DNA from: Eutreptiella sp. 'Long Island Sound 2002' | Lineage: Eukaryota; Euglenozoa; Euglenophyceae; Eutreptiales; Eutreptiaceae | Direction: 5' to 3' | Assembly: GCA_964036045.1 (NCBI GenBank) | Contig: OZ038384.1 | Coordinates: 42,078,704 to 42,142,703, forward strand | Length of the DNA stretch: 64,000 nucleotides | Shown here: piece after piece, positions 1 through 11,520 of the stretch | Position numbering within the stretch: position 1 is the stretch's first letter | Layout of the letters: each line of letters begins with the position of its first letter | Made by a program: the position numbers and the translations under genes | The notes under the pieces: model-generated | Database searches by the model: none | Told to the model about the DNA's origin: nothing | The model's input: the letters and a program-made list of their open reading frames with translations, nothing else

Positions 1-973
1 CGGTGCTCCCCTCTCCGGTGTCTCGGTGCGGTGTTGTGCTCGCCGTGTGCCCGCCGTGTCCCCTCCTCTGTGTGCGCCCCTTGCTCGTTCGCTGGCTTCC
101 CCTTGTTCCTTTCGCGGCTTCGTTGCTCTTTACCCTTTCCTCTACCCCTCTCCCTGGCATGCACTTTTTCCCTGCCTCCGCTTTGTTGCGTGTCTCTGTC
201 TTTTTTCTTGTCGGCCCGGGCTTCCTCTTTTGAACCTGCGTAGGGAGAGAAGGGTGCGTAAGCAAGCGTGCGGCGGCGGCGGTTTTGTCGCGGCACGGCA
301 CCTCGAGCTGGCCGGTACGTCATGCGACATTCATATGCGACCGGCTTGCGTGTAGGTTTATCGCCCCATTTGCTCCCGGCTTGTTTCCACCCCCCGTTGG
401 TCGCTACCTGTTCTCGTCGCCCGTTCCGCGTGCGCGGCGTGACATTCAACATACCTGCCTCTTTCCCCACTACCTTAACGTGTTCTAGTCCTCCCGCCTT
501 GTCGGGCGTTCGCTTATGTGTGACGACGGCACGACGCAATACTTGCCTAAGCGTCTAAGACAACCCTACTTTAACGCCCGGACGCCCGGACGACACGAGC
601 ATACGCTTCTCTTCGGGACCTGTGAGGATAGAACACGGGTGCGTGCACGTGTGTTTGTTGGGACCCGGCACTCGCCGGCGCTATGCCATTTGTGTGTTTG
701 CTCTTCCTATCCCCCTCCCTGGCTATTTGTGTGTTCTAACCCACGCAACTCCGCGGTTGGCGACGTGGCACGACATGGTAACATACTTGCGTTCTTGGTG
801 GCGGTGTGTGGCTTGTCTACTATTCGTTTGCATGCGGCGGCATACCTTTTGTTCCCTTTCGCTCCCCTTCGCCTCCTACATAAGCGGGCGTGTGGGTGGG
901 CGGTGGGCACGTCTCGGTTACGTAGCGTAGCGTGGCAACATACTTGGACCCCACTAGTCACGTGTGTATGCTT

Positions 974-1014
<41 letters not shown>

Positions 1015-2100
1015 TTGTGTTGTGCTTTACCTCGGTGGTCTTTTTGTTCCTCCCCGTTTGTCCCTTCATACCTTGCCGCTCGTCCGCGGCGGTGTTGGCC
1101 TTGCGGCGTTCCGGGCATGCGCGTGCGGGCATACCTTTCTTTCCCTATGCGAGTGGGGGTGAGCATAGGCGTTCTTTCGGTGCTACCTCTTGTCGGTTTT
1201 CCTTGCCGGTGCGGTTTTCGTTGCGCTTTTCGTGGCGGCGCACTTTGGCGTTGCTTATCACGTTACTTGTTTTGCGCTTGTTACGGCGTTATGCACACAA
1301 CATATGGCACATATGCACATAACATACTTGCTTTCCGGCGGCCGGTGGCGTTGTTGTTGCTTGTGTGTATTTTTCATGCACGACATTCAACATACTTGGG
1401 TACATGTGCGGCTTCTTGCTCTTTTTGTTGTGATCCCCTTCGCGCGTATTTCCTACATGAGTGGGCTTGCATTGCTTGGTCGTGTACTTGTGGTATATCT
1501 CCACCGTGGTGCGGTTCGTTACCTATGTATTCTCCTTGTCTACCTCTTTCCGCGTTGTGTTTGTTTCGTTGGTTTTTCGCGGTGCGCGGCACATAACATA
1601 CTTGCTTGTCGGCGGCCGGTGGCGTTGTTGTTGTCTATGTGTGGGTTGTTTTGGGGCGCGCACAAGTCCCTAGCGCCTAGGGCACGCACTTTGCTAGGTG
1701 GTTTGGGGCAAGCAACGCTCAGTTTCTTCGCCGTCGCGACTCTATTGTTCGTCTTTTTCGGTGAGTGTCCTATATTTTGCGACCTCGCCAAACAGCGGCG
1801 TAAAATTGTTGGGGGGGTTTCTGAGGTCGGAAAAGACGATTTTTCGCTTTATTTCTGCTGGCGGTGCGTCTTTTTCTCGTAATTTTATTTTTCTTCTGCT
1901 GCGATCGCGCGACCAAGTATGTAGGGAACGAGGCCCTGGAGCAAGGTTCAGCGCGTGAGGTAGGACTGGACCAAGGCAATGGCGCCCACCGTGGAGCCAG
2001 CCGGGCCTGGTCGACGAAGCCCGCGAACCTATGGGGCCTGTATGCAACCGAAGGCGGACATGGACCCTGAAGCCACCAGCAGCGCCCAGAACCACCAGGA
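1..2100. other. Unassigned GC-rich region without recognised gene
   Basis: No open frame here shows a recognisable domain. The sequence is T/C/G-biased on the plus strand and holds an uninterrupted run of 38 T at 976-1013. A short motif AACATACTTG recurs at about 779, 936, 1321, 1389 and 1595. I saw no LTR match to the sequence downstream of the Gypsy element that follows. Confidence 0.5.
1315..1643 (+). repeat. Direct repeat, two ~50-bp copies 274 bp apart
   Basis: The stretches at 1315-1369 and 1589-1643 share AACATACTTGCTT followed, after two or three differing bases, by CGGCGGCCGGTGGCGTTGTT. The spacing of the AACATACTTG motif between them is 274 bp. Other AACATACTTG copies upstream lack the long extension. 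Confidence 0.6.
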
Positions 2101-3045
2101 GCTGTCACCGACGTTGCCGACGCATCCTCTTGGATAAACCTATGTCTGGGATTTTAATTATCAACTTTGGTCTGCAGCGCGTGCGGACTAGAGTTCAGCC
2201 TGTTCCATGATGCAAGTTTTTTTATTATATTATGTATTGCGCCTCTGTTCATCTGTCGCAATATACATTATGTGTGTAGCCTCCCACGGCTGACATTCCG
2301 CAACGACCACACACCACGCCGCAAGGTAACCGACAGCCTTGAGGAGCGAGAGCGGCACCCGGGTCGGTGCTGTGAGGTGTATACTATGGCAGGTGGGTGT
2401 CAGGTCGGACGTTAGGGAGTTCCGAGCGACCTGCGGACCCTGCAGTTCGTTCCTGAGAGGGGGGTGACGCAGAATCAGACCCTTGGTCGGTCCTGCCTCG
2501 ATGGCTACTCGAAGAGCCGCCCCGACAGCGTCGAAGAACACGCGCGCACCGCAGAAGACAGGCGCACGCTCCAGCGCTTGCGTGTCGTGATCAGGACTCT
2601 GAAGCGAGATTGTACGAAGTATTGCGTGAAATATAGTGTGCATTATGCATTATTATTATTATCATGCATTATTGTTTTATTTGCACACAGCTCAGATTGT
2701 GTCATGGAGCAGCAGGACTTGGCAAAAGTCCTAGAACTTTTCGTCGCTGGCAATACGAGTTCAGCACAATGACATTCTGATGGAGCAGTATGGTGCAACG
2801 CGTTCTGTCGCTACTGCCGTGTGCTCTGTCGATTTGCTTTTCTGCTGATGCGTCCCCCAAGCAGGATTAAGCGAAACTCTGGCAGCGTAACTCGAGATCA
2901 ACATCGGCTTCAAAAATCATGAACAGCAGGACTTTCGGGTTTTGCAGTGGTGAAACTGAGGTTCTTTTGCGGCGGCGGTACTTTTAGGGTGTTGGGAAAA
3001 CCCACAGATGGAAACCAAGGACCCAGGAGAAAATTACTTCCATAA
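2101..3045 (+). pseudogene. Degraded 5' part of Ty3/Gypsy element; gag essentially missing
   Basis: This stretch precedes the retroelement protease but holds no gag-sized frame, matrix/capsid-like segment or CCHC zinc knuckle. A short frame at 2704-2772 starts MEQQDLAKVLELFVAG and stops after 22 codons, so it could be a gag N-terminus. All frames break within about 100 codons, and the frame leading into the protease has a TAA at 3043-3045. I could not find a primer-binding site or a 5' LTR matching the 3' flank. Reading this as a gag remnant is inference from position. Confidence 0.35.
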
Positions 3046-3786
3046 GTATCCGTAAACGCAATCCCCGGTACCCTGAACCTGCTTCAGTGCGGACGAGAGG
3101 AGAAGGTGGTGGATGTGTTGGTGGATACGGGTGCCCAGGTGAGCCTGGTCCGGAGAGGGTTGTTCACGGAGGAACTCCTGCAGCCCAGCCGGAGACCGGT
3201 CCGCCTGAAGGTCGCCAACGGAGAGATCATGGGTGGGGGCACCCATGAGGCCACTATCAGTATGGAATTCTGGGAGCATGAGCGCTTGAACCGCCCTGAT
3301 CTGGCGAAGAGAAGCACTCTATCCGGGAACTTCTATGTGCCCGACATTACAGATTGGGATATGATCATGGGGTATGACTTCATGGTGGCAAACGCCATTG
3401 GAGCCCTTCGCCATCGTGCAACGCTGGTCCGGGAGGATGATGAATGCCTCACATGGCTGTCCACGGACTATGCATGCGGATCATCCCAATGGAATGCTGA
3501 GGAAGAGGATCGGATCGCCCAAGCGGTGCAAGCTGTGGGTGCCAAGTTCAGAGGAGACCGTGGAGTTCAGCTCACGGAGTATGGAATGGCGCCGCGGGTG
3601 TATGCCAGGATAATCCAGACGCTGGGAGCCGAAGCGCCCGAGACGGACGTCTTCGCTTCCCGGGATGCCCCACTTTTGCGGAAGTGTAGGAGGCATTGGC
3701 ATCGAGGAGACTCAGCCTGGCATAGGCATTGGGGTTTGAAGGAATGGGGGCCCATGTACTGGCATGGCTCCCTGGACAATACCTGA
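3046..3786 (+). pseudogene. Ty3/Gypsy retropepsin (aspartic protease) region of pol
   Basis: This is the aspartic protease that matures Gag-Pol of LTR retrotransposons. The active-site signature is LVDTGAQVSLV near 3118-3150, and a flap-like Gly-rich segment follows (GEIMGGGTH). The second conserved block DMIMGYDFM at about 3358-3384 fits the hydrophobic-Gly motif near the end of retropepsins. The frame is open from 3046; an ATG at 3106 lies inside the domain, so this part is normally made as part of a longer polyprotein. It ends at TGA 3784-3786, two codons before the downstream RT frame and in the same frame. The break is therefore a single nonsense codon or a readthrough site rather than a true gene end. 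Confidence 0.85.
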
Positions 3787-3792
3787 CGTACG

Positions 3793-6700
3793 GTGGAGAA
3801 GATCGTCGCGGATAGGGCGAAGGGGATCCTGGTGATCACCGGCATAGGATCCACCCCATGTCCGCTGGAGGGTCTCAAGTCGACGCTGGACTCCATCACC
3901 CTGAACGAGATGTCATTCGGCCCAGAGGAGGAGTTATTCATCTACGCCAAGGGTGTATCAATGCCCTCCCCGGGTCAAGCGTGGGGTACCAAGGCTTTCC
4001 TGGTGGATGGGGCGCAAGCCCAGCCCGCGGGTGATGAAGCGTTCATCCGTAGGGTGGAGGCGGTGCCCATGAAGGTCATGTTTGAGCCCAAGGAGGGGAC
4101 GGATCAGCCAATTGATGGCATTGACGTCCTGTCCCAGGCCGAGATCGACAACGTCGTCAACTACATGCGGATGGGGATGCACGACCGTGTGGCAGCAAAG
4201 AAGAGGCGGGCCATGGTCACATCTCCGCATTGGTGGGATGACAAGATGTTGGTCACCGGCAAGTACGAGAAGGATGAGTTCGTGGCGAGGGTCATGGACC
4301 ACATCGCGGACCAATATGATGGTCTGGTTGGGTCGGACCCGCCGACATGGGATTTTCCAAGAATGGGTGCCGAGAGCGACAAGAACCAGCCCAATGCCGC
4401 AAATTTTCGAAGATTATCGGTGGGAAGCATGCCCCACGACGATGAAGACGGCATATCGGACGAGGAGAAGTCGGATTCGGACCCGGAAGAGGCCTATACC
4501 GCAGTGCGTTCGGTTGTATCGATACCGAAGCAAGCGGCCGAAGAGGCCCAGGAGAACCCGAAGGTCGCCGAGCTGAAGGAGAGGCTGATCAATGCCTATC
4601 CGCGGCTATTCAGTGGCGTCGCCAAAAAGAACCCTCCAGATCGTGGGAGGTTTGGCACAGCGAAGATCAAGCTGAAGCCGAACCCCAAGATCTATCGTCA
4701 TCGGGAATACCAACTTCAGGGCGATCGGGCCGAGGCCATGAAGAAGTTGTTGGCCGAGTTCATTGAGCGGGGATGGATCGAACCCTCCGACAGTGAGTGG
4801 GCCAGCCCAGCCTTTATCGTGCCCAAGAAGGAGAAGGGCGATTGGAGGTTGGTGGTGGATTACAGGGGTTTGAACGAGCAAACCGGGCACGACTCGTACT
4901 CGCTTCCCCTGATCGACTCCATCCTCCAAAAACAACAGAAAAAGCGGATTTTCACGGTGTTAGACCTGAAACACGGCTATCACCAGATGCCGTTACACCC
5001 GGACTCCAGGCCCTGCACAGCGATGTCGACGCCGCTGGGGCCCATGCAGTGGAAAGTGGTGCCTATGGGCGCCAAGAATGGCAACGCCGCTTTCCAGCGC
5101 ATGATGGAGGACCTACTCGGTCCTGTCCGGGACTGTGCCGATCCCTTTGTGGATGACATCATCATCGGGTCCGGCACGGAGAACATGACCGAGGACGAGC
5201 TCATCGACGCGCATGAGAAGGATCTGCGCCGAGTGCTCAGCGAGCTGGACAAGCACAACATGGTGTGCAAGCCCACAAAAACCTCACTCTTCGTGAAGGA
5301 AGTGGAGTTCGCGGGTCACGTGGTTGGTCACGGGCAACGCCGTCCCATGCCTGGGAAGCTGGCGTCCCTGCACCACTGGGAAAAGCCCCAGACCATCAGC
5401 GAACTCCGGTCCTTCATGGGGTTCTGCAATTACTATTCGGGCTATGTCCGGATGTATGCAGAACTCTCGGGGCCGCTGCACAAGATGCTGCAGGTGGGCA
5501 AGTTCGATGGCCGGAAGGGGAGCAAGAAGAAGCTTGCCTGGACCCCTGAGGCTGAGGATGCGTTCAACCGCCTGAAGGAGCGACTCCTGGGGCAGTTGGG
5601 GCTGTTCCTGGTGGCCCCGGACAAGGGAGTCGTGCTACGGACAGACGCCTCGGACTATGCCGTGGAGGCAGTCCTCGAGCAAGTCCGGGACGACGGGACT
5701 CATTTTCCCGTGGCGTTTTGGAGCAGGATCCTGGCCGAGGGCCAACGCCGAACATGGGCCGCGAGGGAGAAGGAGACATACGCCATTGTATGTGCGCTCA
5801 GGAAGTGGTCTGGCCACATCGGACTGCAGCCGGTGGTGGTTTGCACGGACCACCAGTCCCTACAGAGCTGGCACAAGGAGCATGTCGACACCCCCTCAGG
5901 ACCAGCGGCTAGGAGGGCCCGATGGCACGAGACGCTCGCCAAGTTCGACCTCAGCGTCGTGTACGTCCCGGGGAAGGACAGCACTGTGGCAGATTGCCTC
6001 AGTCGCTGGGCCTACCCCGCGGGCAAGGCGTGGATGGACATATCCAGCCATGGCGACGCCGAGGAGACCCAGGAGGCCAAGCGCATCATCGAGATGGAGA
6101 AGGCCATGGAGCAAGAGGGGGTCAAGTGTTTTGTGGTGATGGCAAACCGTACAAACCTGGCCAAGTTCCGGGGCGCCCGAGTCCAGGCTATTCGAGAGGA
6201 AACCCTCGAGCAATGGATGGTGGCCCCTGTAGAGCTAGTCAGGTCGGTGCTCACAGAGGACTGGTCGGATGACTATGCGGCATCCGAGCACTGGAGCAAG
6301 TACTGGAATGCCGTGAGCACCCCGTCGGACGACGAATGGCCTGAGGGCTTGACCGAGGATGGGGACAAGTTGTTCCTCAAGGACAAGCTGTTAGTGCCCG
6401 AGAACCGAGTGGAGGAGCTCATTGACCATTGGCACAACGCCCAGCTCATGCACCCTGGCCGAGACAAGATGCAGCAGGACCTGGAGTGGCGTTTCAAGTT
6501 CCCTCCGGGGTACTACGCCATCCTGGATAGGTACTGTAGGAACTGTGCCGTGTGTCGGGCCACGAAGAGCCCCAACCACTCCACAGCGGGCAACCCGGTG
6601 TATACGGCTATACCGGAGGCCCCTATGCGGTCCGTGGCCATGGATGTATTCGCCATGCCTGAGGTCACCGTGGAAGGAGAGACCTACGACTGTGCCATCC

Positions 6701-7707
6701 TGGCGGTGGATAGGCACAGTGGGTATATCGTGGCGGTCCCGGGCAAGAAGTCCAAGAAGAAGGACGAGAAGGACAAGCATGGAGTGGGGCTGCAGGCCAA
6801 GACCGTCGCTAATGCCATGATCAGGCATTGGCTGACAATTTTTGATGTCCCGGCTGTCATCTGCAGCGATCGGGGCAATCAGTTTGTGGGGACGTGGTTC
6901 AAGACGATGTGCAAGCACATGGGTATTCGGCACGCCAAGACCGTGGCGTACCACAGCCGGTCGAATGGCCGGGCTGAGGTGGCCGGGCGGCAGATGTTCG
7001 AGAAGTTCCGCCAGCTGCACATTGACGAACCGGGCCGGAACTGGTACAACTCGCTGTGGAGAGTGCTCCAAGCGTATCACGACCTTCCGGGACCCACTGG
7101 ACTGTCGCCCCATCGCATCCTGTTCCTACGGGATCGAGTGTCGCGCACTCTCCCGTGGTTGAACCATGGCAAAGTGGCCCGGGATGCGAACGCTATGATG
7201 GCTGAGGCGGACGACACGGCGGCCAAGGTGTGCAAGGCACTTCAGGACGAGCATGACAAGAGGGCCAAGTACTTCAAGCAGGGAAAAGTCCAGAAGTATG
7301 CTCTCCAAGACACCGTGTGGGTGGAGCGGCACCACAAGGATGTCCTGTCCAGGCATCGGCAGGCGTCTTGGTATGTGCCGGGGGTGATCGTGCGGAAGGT
7401 CGGGCAGGATGTGTATGCGGTTCGTGTGGGGGATAACAAGATCCTGGACCGCGACAATACCCAGCACCAGACCCCAGCGGACGTCCCGTCACCTTCGAGT
7501 TCACGGCCGGCGATGTGGATTCGGACGACGAGGGTGAGGACGACGACTTCACCGCTGAGAAGATCCTGGCGGACAAGCCGGACCCGGGGACGCCTGGGGG
7601 GAGGCTTTATAAAGTCCGTTGGAAGGGATTCGCCGCAACCAGGGATTCGTGGGAGCCTCCGAGCAGTTTCGTGCCGAGGTATACCACGGTCTGGATGGAC
7701 TATCTGA
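3793..7707 (+). CDS. pol: Ty3/Gypsy pol: reverse transcriptase, RNase H, integrase
   Basis: This 1,304-codon frame copies element RNA into DNA and integrates it. RT spans roughly residues 285-470, with LVVDYRGLN and the catalytic FVDDIIIG near residue 452. RNase H starts near residue 610 (RTDASDYAVEAV). The integrase zinc region is near residues 880-925 (His residues in WHNAQLMHPGR and CAVC). The catalytic core has Asp in AMDVF near 950, Asp in CSDRGNQF near 1025 and Glu in GRAEV near 1061, so the DDE triad is present. RT-RNase H-integrase order is diagnostic of Ty3/Gypsy. It shares a frame with the protease, separated only by TGA 3784-3786. The last ~70 codons are out of frame with the chromodomain; a one-base indel near 7485-7490 would join them. 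Catalytic motifs look intact, but the missing gag argues against autonomy. Confidence 0.93.
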   Translation: MEKIVADRAKGILVITGIGSTPCPLEGLKSTLDSITLNEMSFGPEEELFIYAKGVSMPSPGQAWGTKAFLVDGAQAQPAGDEAFIRRVEAVPMKVMFEPKEGTDQPIDGIDVLSQAEIDNVVNYMRMGMHDRVAAKKRRAMVTSPHWWDDKMLVTGKYEKDEFVARVMDHIADQYDGLVGSDPPTWDFPRMGAESDKNQPNAANFRRLSVGSMPHDDEDGISDEEKSDSDPEEAYTAVRSVVSIPKQAAEEAQENPKVAELKERLINAYPRLFSGVAKKNPPDRGRFGTAKIKLKPNPKIYRHREYQLQGDRAEAMKKLLAEFIERGWIEPSDSEWASPAFIVPKKEKGDWRLVVDYRGLNEQTGHDSYSLPLIDSILQKQQKKRIFTVLDLKHGYHQMPLHPDSRPCTAMSTPLGPMQWKVVPMGAKNGNAAFQRMMEDLLGPVRDCADPFVDDIIIGSGTENMTEDELIDAHEKDLRRVLSELDKHNMVCKPTKTSLFVKEVEFAGHVVGHGQRRPMPGKLASLHHWEKPQTISELRSFMGFCNYYSGYVRMYAELSGPLHKMLQVGKFDGRKGSKKKLAWTPEAEDAFNRLKERLLGQLGLFLVAPDKGVVLRTDASDYAVEAVLEQVRDDGTHFPVAFWSRILAEGQRRTWAAREKETYAIVCALRKWSGHIGLQPVVVCTDHQSLQSWHKEHVDTPSGPAARRARWHETLAKFDLSVVYVPGKDSTVADCLSRWAYPAGKAWMDISSHGDAEETQEAKRIIEMEKAMEQEGVKCFVVMANRTNLAKFRGARVQAIREETLEQWMVAPVELVRSVLTEDWSDDYAASEHWSKYWNAVSTPSDDEWPEGLTEDGDKLFLKDKLLVPENRVEELIDHWHNAQLMHPGRDKMQQDLEWRFKFPPGYYAILDRYCRNCAVCRATKSPNHSTAGNPVYTAIPEAPMRSVAMDVFAMPEVTVEGETYDCAILAVDRHSGYIVAVPGKKSKKKDEKDKHGVGLQAKTVANAMIRHWLTIFDVPAVICSDRGNQFVGTWFKTMCKHMGIRHAKTVAYHSRSNGRAEVAGRQMFEKFRQLHIDEPGRNWYNSLWRVLQAYHDLPGPTGLSPHRILFLRDRVSRTLPWLNHGKVARDANAMMAEADDTAAKVCKALQDEHDKRAKYFKQGKVQKYALQDTVWVERHHKDVLSRHRQASWYVPGVIVRKVGQDVYAVRVGDNKILDRDNTQHQTPADVPSPSSSRPAMWIRTTRVRTTTSPLRRSWRTSRTRGRLGGGFIKSVGRDSPQPGIRGSLRAVSCRGIPRSGWTI

Positions 7708-7775
7708 AGAAAAAGAATATTTCTTTGGATGTCAAGGACGTGTTGGTCCATTTGGTTGCTGCTGTAGCACCGTAA
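7515..7775 (+). pseudogene. Chromodomain at the C-terminus of the Gypsy integrase
   Basis: An acidic linker (DSDDEGEDDDF) is followed by a chromodomain with LYKVRWKGFAATRDSWEP, the aromatic-cage and WEP signature of chromoviral integrases. Such domains direct integration to particular chromatin. The frame is open upstream to about 7490 but offset by one base from pol, so a small indel has split it from the integrase. The frame ends with TAA at 7773-7775. It places the element in the chromovirus branch of Ty3/Gypsy. Confidence 0.85.
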
Positions 7776-10700
7776 TGGATCCCCCTTGGCATTTTTGTTT
7801 GTTTCTGTGCTTGGGAGACGGGTGAGGGCGTTCATCCGGGGATTTTTGGGCCTTGATTGGCCACCTACCCCCTTCACTCGATCTCCACATATATATTTCA
7901 TTGTGGTATACTTATTTAGGTCGACCGACGACGTTTCTCTATCTTTGATCCCCTTGCTCCATGTTGTAGATCAAGAGGAGACCGGATATGGCGTAGGGCA
8001 CCGATTATCAGTGTCCTCACCCCTCCCTTGGGGCGTGGGGGACACCTACGACGTGTGTGGGGCCTCCATGTGTCCTTGGGACATGGAGGGGGGGGGTTGG
8101 AGCCCATTGGGGTCCTCCGGTCCTCTCTTCAATGACTTCCGAGCGGTAACAACGCTCTGAGAAGGGGGGTGAAGCCGGTTCGGACCCCCGTGGCCATCTT
8201 TGGGTCACTTGGGAGGTGTATCTATGTGCCGGCAAGCCGCCATTGGCTGATATCATACTCTCCCATCCACCTGACCTAACCCGATGTGATAGTGTGATAG
8301 GTTTGGCCATTCCGGCTATGAGCGGCCATATTCAGTACCGAGGCACCGCCAGCGGAGATTTATGTATCGGAATATCAGGAATCAACAGGGTTTTTTATCA
8401 TAATGTTTCCGTAATTTTTCAGCCTTCTGTTCTGATGGTCAATGTATCGGCGACTGTCAATTGGCTCGCGGTTTTGCGGTAACCGAATGGTTAACTGTTA
8501 TTTACAGATATTTTGGCGGAAACCCCGATGAAGGGTCAGATTTCATCAGTAAAGGGTTCGTTGCTTCCGCAATTTTCATATTATACACTCGCAAAATTAA
8601 TCCGATTTTATCAGACTTCCAGAATCGGATTTTCGACTTCGACATCGCCGCACTTGATATGACGAATCTCGAGTGGTCCTACATTTTTCCCCGATCACGA
8701 ATCAACCTTCCTTTTGTTGTGTCCTCCGTTTTGCTTGGAGATATAGGCAAAACAAAATTGATTCGTGAGGCCACTTTCAAAGGTCATATCTCCGGCTCAC
8801 GGCGAGGTATACCAATTTCGCGAATTGGGTTGGAACCGCCTCGGTCTCAACTTAATTTAGGAACCATCAAACGCCTTTGGTGTGTACACATGCCCGGTGT
8901 AGCAAGGGATAAGGGCCAAGAGGGTAGAAAGTGGTTTACAACTCTTGGACCGTGCAACCGAATATTTTATTGCGACTTTCGAGTGTACCGCATGAGTGTT
9001 GGGGTTGCATAGATACTTTCCTTGGGTTCCCACGTATTTTTAACGTGAAGTTATGTCCATGGAGGGGCATGGCATACCATGGTGGAAGCCACTATTTGAG
9101 GGTATGTGCTATATGCATGGTATGTGCTTCGATATGCTCACACCCATGTTATATATCTTCGTGTGGCCGAAGAGATGGGGAGCCACACGTGACAAGGGCT
9201 TTGCCCATGTCCCAATTGTGGAATTCAAAGCGCTAGACTAAGTCTACCGCGTATGTATTGCTCATGGTATGTTTGGCAAAGAGATCCATGAGTGCACTCC
9301 CATTTTCATGGGGCATGTAGATATGAGTGGCGAAGGTATCTCCATGCGCCCGATTGGGGATCCAAGTGGGGGAATTGTTCGCAAATGGTTCCAAGCATTT
9401 GTGTATTGAACCATGAGCGGATATCATGGGTGAGCATAGAGATATACTATCATGACAACTTTGTATTTGGACATATTTTCATGTTTTTGACCTCAATTTT
9501 TGCTCATTTTTGCATTTTGTGTACTTACCTGGTCGGCAAACAGCAAGAAGCCTATGGAGAGTCGAACCATGGTATGTTGTTCATATGTTGGCATATGCTT
9601 TGGAGTTGAACACCACCATATGCCGGATCGCGTACTCCATTTGGTTTGGCGCACGAAGGATCACAAGAATTGGTCTCAAGATCATGGGCTGACTTGGGCA
9701 GTGCGTGGCGCCCATATCCCAAGGGGTTTCGAGGGTAAAGTGGGGATGTACATGGGCATTGACCTTTGGTCTCTATCCTCCATGAATACTAGACTTCGAT
9801 TCCATGCATGCTTTGAGCCTTCGGATAAGTGGTAAATTCAATTTTGAGCATATATTTGATATATGGCCAATATGGTGTGAATTGGCAGTTTTTGGCACGT
9901 TATGAGTTCAAACTCATGGGGCATATTTCTCAGCCCATTCCACACCAAGTCCAACCAAGTATATGTCAGGGTAGGGCATGGTCCTGAGTGCCACTCTAGG
10001 CCATGACACGCCACCTCCCCTATTGGGCTAGGATTTAGAGGCTTGGGAGTGAACACATTTTTGGGGTTTGTGTAGTGACTTGTGACACATGGCATTCAGC
10101 CATCTCATTTGACCTGGTTCAGGGCAATATGTTGGTGAGTCAAGGGAAGGTCTTGAGTCCAGGGAATGAGGGGTTTATGGTTGTGAATGTGTATGTTTAC
10201 CTCTTTCCCCAACTTTGCTTTATTTGTGTTCATATGCCAATTTCGGGGCTTTCCTCTTTGGTGCAATTCTTGTACATGCCCGCCACCGTGGGACGACCGG
10301 TGTGCTGAACGGAAGCCCGCAGTGTGTATTGAATTGTGGATTGGGTTATTGCTATACTTGTGGGATCTGGTTGCTATTCAGGGTTGAAGGAGGATTGTAT
10401 TTTCTATTTTTTTGGATTTGGGACCCTGGATTTTGAAGGATGCAATCGCTGATCAGGAGCAAGTCAGCAGGGGTGACAGGCGGAAGGGGCACAGCGGGGG
10501 CCGGTCCTGGTCGGCACCTCAATAAAGGCATTCCAATCATACTTCGTATACAAAAGATAGATCTTGGGCTTCATAAGGCTTCAGGACGGCCTCAACGAGC
10601 AAGCATCCTCTTGTACTTGTTATTTGCCACAAAGAAAGTCCCCGCGATGATGCCTACCTCAACGTGCGTGGCGGACACACAACCGTGACGCTCCTTCTTT

Positions 10701-10835
10701 TTCATTGTCATTCGAAGCACCACTGCAAACGATGCTTCTGATACACAAGGTGCGGGCAATTGGCACGCTTTCCGAAGGTGCAAACTTGTGCCATCGTGCA
10801 CACAAGCCTTGTCAATTGCGCGGCGGGGGGTTGTA
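7776..10835. other. No gene recognised
   Basis: All six frames are short and show no domain I recognise. Composition is less GC-rich than the flanking elements. The retroelement 3' LTR might lie in the first few hundred bases, but no second copy is visible upstream. A G run at 8089-8096 and scattered short repeats are the only structure noted. Confidence 0.5.
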
Positions 10836-10874
10836 CCCTTGTTACTTGAGTTGCATGAGTTGCAAAACAAACTG
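10836..10874 (+). repeat. Left copy of a 39-bp inverted repeat (partner 14,581-14,619)
   Basis: The core CTTGAGTTGCATGAGTTGCA matches the reverse complement of 14,581-14,619 at 35 of 39 positions by my alignment. The pair encloses 3.7 kb that includes the tyrosine-recombinase remnant. This could mark transposon ends or two insertions of one short repeat. Confidence 0.6.
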
Positions 10875-11520
10875 CACATGAGACAAGATGAGCCATGTGG
10901 GGAGAATGATCCAAGGTGAGGGGATCACTTCCACAATCTCAACAAAGCTGCAAACCAAAACATCGGACTGATAACAGGTAAAATTATACGTGATTACAGA
11001 AATGAACGTCGAAATTGACCGTATTCTGATGCGATATTTCAACGATATACTTCTAAGGTATAATATTGACCAGATCAATGATCAACAGTCCGGCTTTTGT
11101 CTGTTTGATGCATGCGACCCCAGTTTTAATATACCAGGGGCTGCACATGTGCCGGCCTCTAGATTCTGCAATGTGCTAGCACATTGTTGCCGGGATTTTC
11201 GCTCCCGGAAAAATCACGGATGTTTTAATTAATTTTAATTAATTACTGACGATTTAACGATCCGCTTGTTAAACCGCATAGAGATCGGGTGGTATTTAGA
11301 TTGCTTGTCCTCATCCGTTCCCCTGGATACATTGCAAATGACAAAATAGAATGTCAACCCAAAAACAGCTCAATCAACTAATCAACTGTAGACTTAGTTT
11401 CAATTCAAGCTCATCAAGATGCAACTTTGACAATCAGTGCAAGTTTTAGCTTTGCGGTTAGAGGTCTACTGTAGATGCCAGTGGTGTAGATGCCACTAGT
11501 ATACTATAGATGCCCCTAGT

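Larger units (their letters stand above)
3046..7775 (+). mobile_element. Ty3/Gypsy chromovirus-type LTR retrotransposon, internal region
   Basis: Protease, RT, RNase H, integrase and chromodomain lie in the order expected for a chromovirus. The element is damaged: gag is missing or unrecognisable, one nonsense codon splits protease from RT, and one indel splits integrase from chromodomain. I compared the sequence just upstream and downstream by eye and found no convincing LTR pair, so its true ends are unknown and the coordinates cover only the recognisable coding part. Confidence 0.9.

Noticed and set aside
516-1882. Frames of 140-268 codons in the first 2 kb
   Set aside because: They overlap in several frames, include the T38 tract as poly-Phe, and show no domain.
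2464-2772. 102-codon frame upstream of the Gypsy protease as a complete gag
   Set aside because: It is far too short, has no capsid or zinc-knuckle features, and its hydrophobic middle comes from an ATT-rich low-complexity stretch.
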